Assembly: GCA_035645095.1 (NCBI GenBank)
Contig: DASQNG010000107.1
Span: 1 to 26,861, forward strand
Direction: 5' to 3'
DNA length: 26,861 nucleotides
Source of the DNA: Gaiellasilicea sp035645095
Lineage (GTDB): Bacteria > Actinomycetota > Thermoleophilia > Gaiellales > Gaiellaceae
A program made the position numbers and the translations under genes. Numbering within the stretch: position 1 is the stretch's first letter; every line of letters starts with the position of its first letter. Below the pieces are notes generated by a model that saw only the letters and a program-made list of their open reading frames with translations, was not told the origin of the DNA and did not search any database. Positions 19,791 to 26,861 of this stretch are shown here, one piece after another.

Positions 19791-21047
19791 ATGAGGAATC
19801 GCATCAGGAACGCTGTCGTGCTGGGGACGGCGGCCGCAGTGATGCTCGTGCTCGGCGCAGGCTCCACGTCCGCCGCTCCGACGGCGACGACCGCGCTCGC
19901 GGCACCGGCCAAGATCACCGTGTGGACCGACAAGGACCGCAAGACGGCGGTCGAGCGGGTCGTCAGCCAGTGGGCTGCGGCGAAGGGGCTCGCCGTCGAC
20001 GTCGTGGAGAAGGACTTCGGGAAGATCCGCGACGACCTGAAGACCGTGCAGGCGCAGACCGCACCGGACGTCATCATCGGAGCGCACGACTGGGTCGGCC
20101 AGCTCGCCGCAGACGGGTCGATCGTGCCGCTCAACCCCACGAAGGCGACGCGGAGCCAGTTCCCCGCCTACGCCCTCGACGCGTTCTCGTACGGCACGGC
20201 AGTCAAGCGCCTGTACGGGGCGCCGGTCGCGCTCGAGAACATCGGGCTCGTCGTCAACACGAAGCTGGCGAAGGTCCCCACGAGCTTCAACAGCCTCTAC
20301 AACCAGGCGATCGGGTTCAAGGCGAAGGCCAAGGGCAACCTGGCGCTGGCCGTGCCGCAGGGTGCGGCGGGTGACGCCTACCACATGTATCCGCTCTTCT
20401 CGGGCCTCGGCGGCTACGTCTTCGGCACCACGAAGGCGGGGACGCTGAACCCGAAGGACATCGGCGTCGCGAACAAGACGTTCATGGCGAACGCCGGGCG
20501 GATCGACAACTGGAACCGGACCGGGTTCGTCAACTCGAAGGTCGACTACGGCGTCGCCAAGGACTCGTTCCTGAAGGGCAAGGCCGCGTTCTGGCTGACC
20601 GGGCCCTGGGAGGCCGACACGCTCCGGACGAGCAAGCTCTCGTTCAGGATCGTGCAGGTCCCCGCGATCAAGTCGAAGTCCGTGCCGTTCCTCGGCGTCC
20701 AGGGCTTCATGGTCACGAAGTTCGCGAAGCAGCACGGTCTGGAGAGCGCGTCGAAGGACCTGGTCGCCAGCTACATGATGCGCCCGGCGGGCCAGAGGGC
20801 GCTCGCCACGGCCAACGGCCGCTTCCCTGCCAACATCGCCGCGGGGAAGACCGTCACCGACCCGGTGCTGAAGCAGTTCGGCGCCGCCGGTGCCGGTGGT
20901 GTGCCGATGCCGAACATCCCGCAGATGTCGAGCGTCTGGAGCGACCTCGGCGCGGCGTGGGTGAAGTCGACGAAGGGCCCCGGCGCGACGAAGGCCGCCG
21001 TCGCCTTCCGCACCGCCGCCCGCAACATCGCGGCGAAGCTCCGCTAG
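19791..21047 (+). CDS. malE: Maltose/maltodextrin-type ABC transporter binding protein
   Basis: A 418-residue exported protein. A signal peptide (about residues 1-29: basic MRNRIRN, hydrophobic VVLGTAAAVMLVLGA, then STSAA) has no lipobox. The mature part has the MalE-type cluster 1 fold: ITVWTDKDRKTAVERVVSQW, APDVIIGAHDWVGQLAADGSIVPL, YGAPVALENIGLVVNTKL, KGKAAFWLTGPWEA and FPANIAAG. It binds oligosaccharides outside the membrane and delivers them to the permeases encoded next. Maltodextrin is the likely ligand given two GH13 genes in the operon. ATG 19791 is chosen because the signal peptide starts there and a purine-rich ribosome site precedes it. The codon mix has more Lys (AAG) than its neighbours, as is common for secreted binding proteins. 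Confidence 0.9.
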   Translation: MRNRIRNAVVLGTAAAVMLVLGAGSTSAAPTATTALAAPAKITVWTDKDRKTAVERVVSQWAAAKGLAVDVVEKDFGKIRDDLKTVQAQTAPDVIIGAHDWVGQLAADGSIVPLNPTKATRSQFPAYALDAFSYGTAVKRLYGAPVALENIGLVVNTKLAKVPTSFNSLYNQAIGFKAKAKGNLALAVPQGAAGDAYHMYPLFSGLGGYVFGTTKAGTLNPKDIGVANKTFMANAGRIDNWNRTGFVNSKVDYGVAKDSFLKGKAAFWLTGPWEADTLRTSKLSFRIVQVPAIKSKSVPFLGVQGFMVTKFAKQHGLESASKDLVASYMMRPAGQRALATANGRFPANIAAGKTVTDPVLKQFGAAGAGGVPMPNIPQMSSVWSDLGAAWVKSTKGPGATKAAVAFRTAARNIAAKLR

Positions 21048-21059
21048 GCACGAACGCGA

Positions 21060-21089
21060 CAGGGGCGCCCGCCGCGGCGGGCGCCCCTG
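21060..21089. terminator. Perfect 30-base palindrome between malE and malF
   Basis: CAGGGGCGCCCGCC is followed by GC and its exact reverse complement. As RNA it forms a very stable GC-only stem of about 13 bp with a small loop, 13 bases after the malE stop. There is no T-tract. In binding-protein operons such a hairpin usually protects the upstream message from decay or lets only part of transcription pass, giving more binding protein than permease. Confidence 0.7.
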
Positions 21090-21116
21090 CGTCCTCTGCG
21101 TCACCGACCGGAGCCG

Positions 21117-21122
21117 AGGAGG
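21117..21122 (+). promoter_or_regulatory. Shine-Dalgarno site deciding the malF CTG start
   Basis: AGGAGG lies 9 bases ahead of CTG 21132. It is the best ribosome site in this part of the window and has no ATG, GTG or TTG in frame at a useful distance. Confidence 0.6.
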
Positions 21123-21131
21123 CAGGTTCCC

Positions 21132-22754
21132 CTGACCACGACCGTCGCCCAACCGCGCGAGCGAACCTCCCGGCTCGGCGCTGCCACCGCGGCCGCCTGG
21201 TCGGCGCCCGCCCGGCTCGTCGCCACCTTCTCGGGCACCGTCGGCCTCGTCCTCAAGATCGCGTTCCTCGCAATCGTGAACGCCATCGCAGTGTGGGGCG
21301 GGACGGTCCTCGCCGGGCAGGAGAAGTGGGTGCCGCTCGGCGTGCTGGCCGCGGCCACGATCGCCCTCGACGCCGTCTACTTCTCGCCGCGGCGCGCGGT
21401 GCCGCTGAAGTTCCTCGTCCCGGGCACGATCTTCCTCCTCGCGTTCCAGATCGTGCCGATCGTCTACAACGTCAACGTCGGCTTCACCAACTGGTCGACC
21501 GGCCACAACCTCACCAAGTCGGAGGCGATCGAAGCCGTCCAGCGGAACTCGCTCGGCCCGGCGGAGAGCGGCGCCTCGTACGTGATGGCGCCGGCGCGCG
21601 ACGCCGACGGAGCACTCGTCCTGCTGCTCGTCGACGAGGTGAGCGGGAAGCCCTTCGTCGGCACACGCACGGGGCTCGAGCCGCTCCCGGAGGGGGTGAT
21701 CACGCTGTCGGAGATCGGGACGGTGGAACGCGCGCGCGGCTACGAGCCGATCCGCGGGCCGGCGCTGCTCCGGCTGGACGCCGAGCTCGCGGAGTTCATC
21801 GTGCCGACCGACGCCGGCGCGATCCGCCCCGAGGGGACGGAGGTCGCGCTCGAGTTCGCGCCCACGCTGCGCTACGACCGGGTCGCCGACACGTTCACGC
21901 GGCTCGAGGACGGCAAGGTCTTCCGGGACGACGGCAAGGGCTCGTTCGTCGCCGCGACCAATGAGGAGCTCGAGCCGGGCTGGCGCACGAACGTCGGCCT
22001 CGCGAACTTCAGCGCCGTGCTCACCGACCCGCTGATCCGCGAGCCGTTCCTGCGCGTCTTCCTCTGGACCTTCGTCTTCGCGGCCTCGATCGTGCTCGTC
22101 TCGTTCGCGCTCGGGCTCTTCCTCGCGATCGTGCTCGACAAGCCGACGTTGCGCTTCCGCCGTGGCTACCAGGTGCTCCTGATCGTCCCCTACGCGCTCC
22201 CGGCGTTTCTCGCCGTGCTCGTCTGGGGCGGTCTCCTGAACGACGATTTCGGCGTCGTCAACAACCTGCTGCCGGGCAGCGTCCCCTGGCTCTTCGACCC
22301 GTGGTGGGCCAAGGTCTCGGTGATCGCGGTCAGCGTGTGGCTGACGGTGCCGTACTTCCTGCTCGTGTCGCTCGGTGCGCTCCAGTCGATCCCGGCGGAG
22401 CTGACGGAGGCGGCGCGGGTGGACGGAGGCGGGTCGGGCCAGATCTTCCGGCGCGTGACGCTGCCGCTGCTCCTGATCGTGATCGCGCCGCTGATGATCG
22501 CGTCGTTCGCGCTGAACTTCAACAACTTCGTCAACATCTACCTGCTGACCGGCGGCGGACCTGCCGCCGAAGACCAGTCCGTCGCAGGCGCGACCGACAT
22601 CCTGATCACGTACACCTACAAGCTCGCGTTCGAGGCGGGCAAGGGCAACGACTTCGGCCTCGCGGCCGCCGTGTCGATCTTCATCTTCCTGATCGTCGCG
22701 TCGATCTCGGCGCTCGCGTTCAAGCGCACCGGCTCGCTGGAGAACATCCGGTGA
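21132..22754 (+). CDS. malF: Maltodextrin ABC transporter permease, MalF type
   Basis: A 540-residue permease if it starts at CTG 21132 (LTTTVAQPRERTSRLGAATA). Two hydrophobic segments (near residues 38-55 and 62-75) and a third (KFLVPGTIFLLAFQIVPIVY) precede an extracellular domain of about 170 residues. That insertion resembles the P2 loop of E. coli MalF, which contacts the binding protein. The ABC permease core follows, with the EAA loop reading AELTEAARVDGGGSGQIFRRVTLP. It moves sugar with MalG and the ATPase. GTG 21276, the first standard start, would cut the first membrane segment and has no Shine-Dalgarno sequence; CTG 21132 has AGGAGG 9 bases before it. The stop shares GTGA with malG. 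Confidence 0.87.
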   Translation: MTTTVAQPRERTSRLGAATAAAWSAPARLVATFSGTVGLVLKIAFLAIVNAIAVWGGTVLAGQEKWVPLGVLAAATIALDAVYFSPRRAVPLKFLVPGTIFLLAFQIVPIVYNVNVGFTNWSTGHNLTKSEAIEAVQRNSLGPAESGASYVMAPARDADGALVLLLVDEVSGKPFVGTRTGLEPLPEGVITLSEIGTVERARGYEPIRGPALLRLDAELAEFIVPTDAGAIRPEGTEVALEFAPTLRYDRVADTFTRLEDGKVFRDDGKGSFVAATNEELEPGWRTNVGLANFSAVLTDPLIREPFLRVFLWTFVFAASIVLVSFALGLFLAIVLDKPTLRFRRGYQVLLIVPYALPAFLAVLVWGGLLNDDFGVVNNLLPGSVPWLFDPWWAKVSVIAVSVWLTVPYFLLVSLGALQSIPAELTEAARVDGGGSGQIFRRVTLPLLLIVIAPLMIASFALNFNNFVNIYLLTGGGPAAEDQSVAGATDILITYTYKLAFEAGKGNDFGLAAAVSIFIFLIVASISALAFKRTGSLENIR

Positions 22755-23692
22755 CGTCGATCGACTCCGCCCTCGAACGCGTGGAGCCGCAGGTGCGCGC
22801 GCGGCGCAAGCGGCTGGGCCCGAGCCTCCGCGGCGACTGGTGGCGCCACCTGGTCGCACTCGCCGCGGTCGCGGTCGCGATCTTCCCGGTGCTGTACGTC
22901 GCCTCGGCTGCGTTCAACGCCGACCAGTCGCTCGGCGGCGCGAAGCTCGTGCCCCGCAGCGTGACGCTGGACAACTTCCGGGAGCTGCTCTCGCCCGACC
23001 CAACGAAGAGCCAGCTGCAGTCGTCCACCTCCCATTACCTGCGCTGGCTCGGCAACTCGCTGATCGTCGCGCTGACGACGTCGCTCCTCACGGTGTTCCT
23101 CGGCGCACTCGCCGCCTACGCCTTCAGTCGCTTCCGGTTCCGCGGCCGCCGGCTGGGGCTCCTCTTCCTGCTCCTCATCCAGATGTTCCCGCAACTGCTG
23201 GCGCTCGTGGCGATCTACCTCATTCTGCTGCGCACGGGCACCGTGTTCCCGTTCATGGGCCTCGATACGAAGACGGGTCTGATCCTCGTCTACCTCGGCG
23301 GGATCATGGGCGTGAACACGTGGCTCCTGAAGGGCTTCTTCGACACCATCCCTGCCGAGCTCGACGAGTCGGCGCGTGTGGACGGGGCCACGCCGGCCCA
23401 GGTCTTCTGGGGCGTCGTCCTGCCGCTCGCCCTGCCGATCCTCGCCGTGATCGGGATCCTCTCCTTCGTCGGGACGTTCAACGAGTTCGTCCTGGCGAGC
23501 GCGATCCTGCAGTCGAACGAGAACTTCACGCTGCCGCTCGGCCTGCGCGGCTACATCGACAAGCAGTACGCCGAGCACTGGGGCCCGTTCGCGGCCGGCG
23601 TGCTGCTCGCCGGCGTGCCGATCATGGTCGTCTTCATGTCGCTCCAGCGGTTCATCGTGAGCGGCCTGACACAGGGCTCGGTGAAGGGGTGA
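22751..23692 (+). CDS. malG: Maltodextrin ABC transporter permease, MalG type
   Basis: A 313-residue permease with six hydrophobic segments. The cytoplasmic N-terminus (VTSIDSALERVEPQVRARRK) is followed by HLVALAAVAVAIFPVLYVAS. The EAA loop, which docks onto the ATPase, reads AELDESARVDGATPAQVFWGVVLP. The C-terminus ends RFIVSGLTQGSVKG, the MalG-type tail that in E. coli reaches the ATP-binding dimer. Length fits MalG (about 280-300). Start is GTG in a GTGA overlap with malF, and the stop in turn overlaps the next GTG start, so malF, malG and the glycosidase appear translationally coupled. Confidence 0.92.
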   Translation: MTSIDSALERVEPQVRARRKRLGPSLRGDWWRHLVALAAVAVAIFPVLYVASAAFNADQSLGGAKLVPRSVTLDNFRELLSPDPTKSQLQSSTSHYLRWLGNSLIVALTTSLLTVFLGALAAYAFSRFRFRGRRLGLLFLLLIQMFPQLLALVAIYLILLRTGTVFPFMGLDTKTGLILVYLGGIMGVNTWLLKGFFDTIPAELDESARVDGATPAQVFWGVVLPLALPILAVIGILSFVGTFNEFVLASAILQSNENFTLPLGLRGYIDKQYAEHWGPFAAGVLLAGVPIMVVFMSLQRFIVSGLTQGSVKG

Positions 23693-25483
23693 CGGCTGCG
23701 CCCGCACCGCTGCGTGCCCCGGCCGAGCTGCTCGATCGACCGCACCACGACGGCTCCTACGTGCTCGAGCTACCGGACGAGGTCGGCGGCACTGCGACGC
23801 TGCGGCTGCGCGTGCCGCGGGCGACCGCCGTCGACGAAGTCGTGCTGCGCGCGAGCCGCGACGGCGAGCCCGTGAACGTCGCCGCGGAGCTCGACGAGGA
23901 GACGGACACGGACACCTGGTATCGCGTGTCGCTGCCGCTGCACAACCCGCTCACCCGCTACCGCTGGTTGCTCGGCGGCGGCGACGTCGGCTACGCGTGG
24001 CTGAACGGGACGGGGCTGCACGGGCACGACCTGCCGGACGCCGACGACTTCGTCCTCCGCGTCGGCCGGCGCGCGCCGGAGTGGCACCTCCGCTCCGTGG
24101 TCTACGAGATCTTCCCGGACCGCTTCGCGACGAGCGGCGCCGACGCACCCTCACCCGAGTGGGCCGTGCGCCGCCGCTGGGACGAGCTCCCGAACGAGCG
24201 CGGCGGCCAGTTCGAGCTCTTCGGCGGCGACCTGCGCGGGGCCGAGCGGCGGCTCGACCACGTGGAGGGGCTCGGCGCGTCCGCCCTCTACCTGCGGCCG
24301 TTCTTCCCGGCCGGCAGCACACACCGCTACGACGCGACGAGCTTCGACCGCGTCGACCCGCTGCTGGGGGGAGACGAGGCGCTCGCCTCGCTGCTGACGG
24401 CGGCGCACGCGCGTGGCCTCCGGGTCCTCGGCGACCTGACGACGAATCACACGGGCGACCGCCATGAGTGGTTCGAGCGCAGCGAGCGCGACTTCTACTT
24501 CTTCGACGAGGCGCTGCCGCACGGCTACGAGGCCTGGTACGGGATCTCGACGCTGCCGAAGCTCGACTGGAGCTCGCCGCGGCTGCGCGCCGCGATGGCG
24601 CGCGTCGTCACGCGCTGGCTCGACGCCGGCCTCGACGGCTGGCGCATCGACGTCGCGAACATGACCGGCCGCCGCGGTGCGACCGACGTCTGGGCGGAGG
24701 CGGCGGCCGAGATCCGGGCGGCCGCAGGCGCCGCCCTCGTCGTCGCGGAGCACGGACACGACTTCCGCGACGACCTCGCCGCAGGACCGTGGGACGGCGC
24801 GATGAACTACGCCGGCTTCCTGCGCCCCGTCTGCCAGTGGCTGCGGCGCGACGACCTTTCCGAGCGCCTCCGCGCCAGCTTCTGGGGCGCTCCCGTCGGG
24901 CTGCCCCGCCTTCCGGCCGGCGATGTGGTGGCGACGATGCGCGCGTTCCGGGCGGGCGTGCCCTGGGAGGCGACCCTGCACTCCTGGGTGCTCCTCGACT
25001 CGAACGACACCGCCCGCTTCCGCACCGTCGCCGGCCGGGAGCGGCAGCTCGTCGGCGTCGGCCTGCAGCTGACGACGCCGGGGGTGCCGATGGTGTGCGC
25101 GGGCGACGAGGTCGGTCTGGAGGGCGAGTGGGGCGAGGACGGCCGCCGGCCGTTCCCGTGGCACGCGCCCGAGAGCTGGGACGGCGCGCTGCTCGAGGAG
25201 TACCGCCGCCTGATCGCACTGCGCCGCGGCAGCGCCGCCCTCTCCGACGGCGGCCTGCGGTACGCGCACGTCGGCGACGACGCGATCGCGTACCTGCGCG
25301 AGGCGCCGGGCGAGCGGCTGCTCTGCCTGGCGGCCCGGGCGGCGCACGATCCCGTCCGGCTGCCGCTCGCGGCGCTCGACTGCCGCGCGCTCGAGACGAT
25401 CCACGGCGACGACGCGACGTGCGCCGCCGGCTTCGCGACTCTGCCGGACGACGGGCCGGCATTCCACGTCTGGAGGCTGAGCG

Positions 25484-25491
<8 letters not shown>
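23689..25491 (+). CDS. Cytoplasmic GH13 alpha-glycosidase (maltodextrin glucosidase/neopullulanase type)
   Basis: A 600-residue enzyme without signal peptide. Residues about 15-125 form a beta-rich N-terminal domain like that of MalZ and neopullulanases; the barrel begins at VVYEIFPDRF (137-146). Conserved regions are DLTTNH (249-254), GWRIDVANM with nucleophile D321, VVAEHGHD with acid/base E354, and LLDSNDTARF with third acid D440. Residue 439 is Asn, where the family normally has His (HD). It should hydrolyse imported maltodextrins or cyclodextrins. Start GTG overlaps the malG stop (GTGA); the stop overlaps the ATPase start by 8 bases. An exact specificity (MalZ, cyclomaltodextrinase or neopullulanase) cannot be chosen from sequence alone. 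Confidence 0.88.
25472..25476 (+). promoter_or_regulatory. Shine-Dalgarno site of the transporter ATPase gene
   Basis: GGAGG lies 7 bases before the ATG at 25484, inside the end of the glycosidase gene, and fixes that start. Confidence 0.6.
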
Positions 25492-26657
<1,166 letters not shown>

Positions 26658-26674
<17 letters not shown>

Positions 26675-26861
26675 CCGCGCCGGCGCCGCGGCCGTGCTGG
26701 TCGCGACCCTGGCGCTCCTCGCGTCCGCCGGGAGCACCCGTGGCGCCCTCCCCGCGCCTCCGGCGGGGCCTGCGCTCGAGGCGCTCTCGCAGCCGGCGGT
26801 GCGGCCGCCGCTCGCGTCGGAGCGCATCTACTTCGTGCTGCCCGACCGCTACGCCAACGGG
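26658..26861 (+). CDS. Secreted GH13 amylase-type enzyme, N-terminal part
   Basis: The first 68 codons of a gene that runs off the right edge. The start VSRSVSRAGAAAVLVATLAL continues through LLASAGSTRGA, an export signal with a basic front and hydrophobic core; a cleavage site near residue 30 is plausible and no lipobox is seen. A short Pro/Ala linker then leads to ERIYFVLPDRYANG, the first strand of the GH13 barrel (compare VVYEIFPDRF in the cytoplasmic enzyme). It probably degrades starch or pullulan outside the cell and feeds the importer. GTG 26658 is chosen because it gives a complete signal peptide; it overlaps the ATPase gene by 17 bases in another frame. Confidence 0.8.

Noticed and set aside
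19584..22859. Minus-strand open frame of 1091 codons
   Set aside because: It lies antisense to malE and malF, whose protein families are certain. The translation is a low-complexity Arg/Asp/Glu mixture without any domain.

Overview
The window looks like a chromosomal segment of a high-GC actinobacterium. I judge the G+C to be about 70% by eye. Codons favour G/C at the third position, GTG starts are frequent, and overlaps of the ATGA/GTGA type are common. Gene content (DUF6458, tyrosine catabolism, a PimA-like glycosyltransferase, many leaderless-type promoters) would fit the class Thermoleophilia (Gaiellales/Solirubrobacterales). That placement is inference from style and protein resemblance, not from a marker gene. 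I see no rRNA, tRNA, CRISPR array, insertion sequence, phage or plasmid gene. The window is densely coding and no stretch above 300 bases lacks a gene. The largest gaps are 19633-19790 (malE promoter region) and 5468-5593 (a hairpin, little else).

Layout. 1-153 (-): start of an MhqO-type ring-cleaving dioxygenase with a well-formed promoter holding a perfect 20-bp palindromic operator. 252-3356 (+): GT4 glycosyltransferase, YbhN-like membrane protein and compact glycerate kinase, overlapping. 3353-5467 (-): small unknown protein, xseA, xseB (exonuclease VII) and a stand-alone cyclic-nucleotide-binding protein. 5594-6928 (-): membrane-anchored giant coiled coil, divergent from two unknown proteins (6959-7826) that are followed by proline dehydrogenase (7882-8778). 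8782-12891: small membrane proteins (including DUF6458), a FabL-type enoyl-ACP reductase with a small partner, an EamA transporter, and two adjacent genes sharing one uncharacterised domain. 12933-19632 (+): tyrosine/homogentisate catabolism (hppD, a fumarylacetoacetate hydrolase family gene, hmgA) interleaved with a DUF2071 protein, a CDF metal transporter with three C-terminal domains, a lipoprotein and a MtnX-like HAD phosphatase. 19791-26861 (+): maltodextrin operon, with binding protein, two permeases, cytoplasmic GH13 glycosidase, MsmX/UgpC-type ATPase and the start of a secreted GH13 amylase.

How the genes work together. HppD makes homogentisate from 4-hydroxyphenylpyruvate, HmgA opens the ring, and the FAH-family enzyme would cleave fumarylacetoacetate; no maleylacetoacetate isomerase gene lies in the window. 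In the sugar operon the secreted GH13 enzyme would cut starch-like glucan outside the cell. MalE-like protein and the MalFG/MsmX transporter would import the maltodextrins, and the cytoplasmic GH13 enzyme would hydrolyse them.

The strongest global signal is regulatory. Thirteen genes at the head of transcription units have a TANNNT hexamer ending 6-9 bases before the start codon, with no convincing -35 box or Shine-Dalgarno sequence where I looked. This is the pattern of leaderless mRNA. In two cases the first three bases of the hexamer are the TAG stop codon of the preceding gene. Two genes (HAD phosphatase, malF) appear to begin with CTG, because the downstream standard starts would remove essential protein parts. 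I did not find a clearly novel multi-gene defence or biosynthetic system. The least explained loci are the 5594-7826 coiled-coil neighbourhood and the duplicated-domain pair at 11894-12891.
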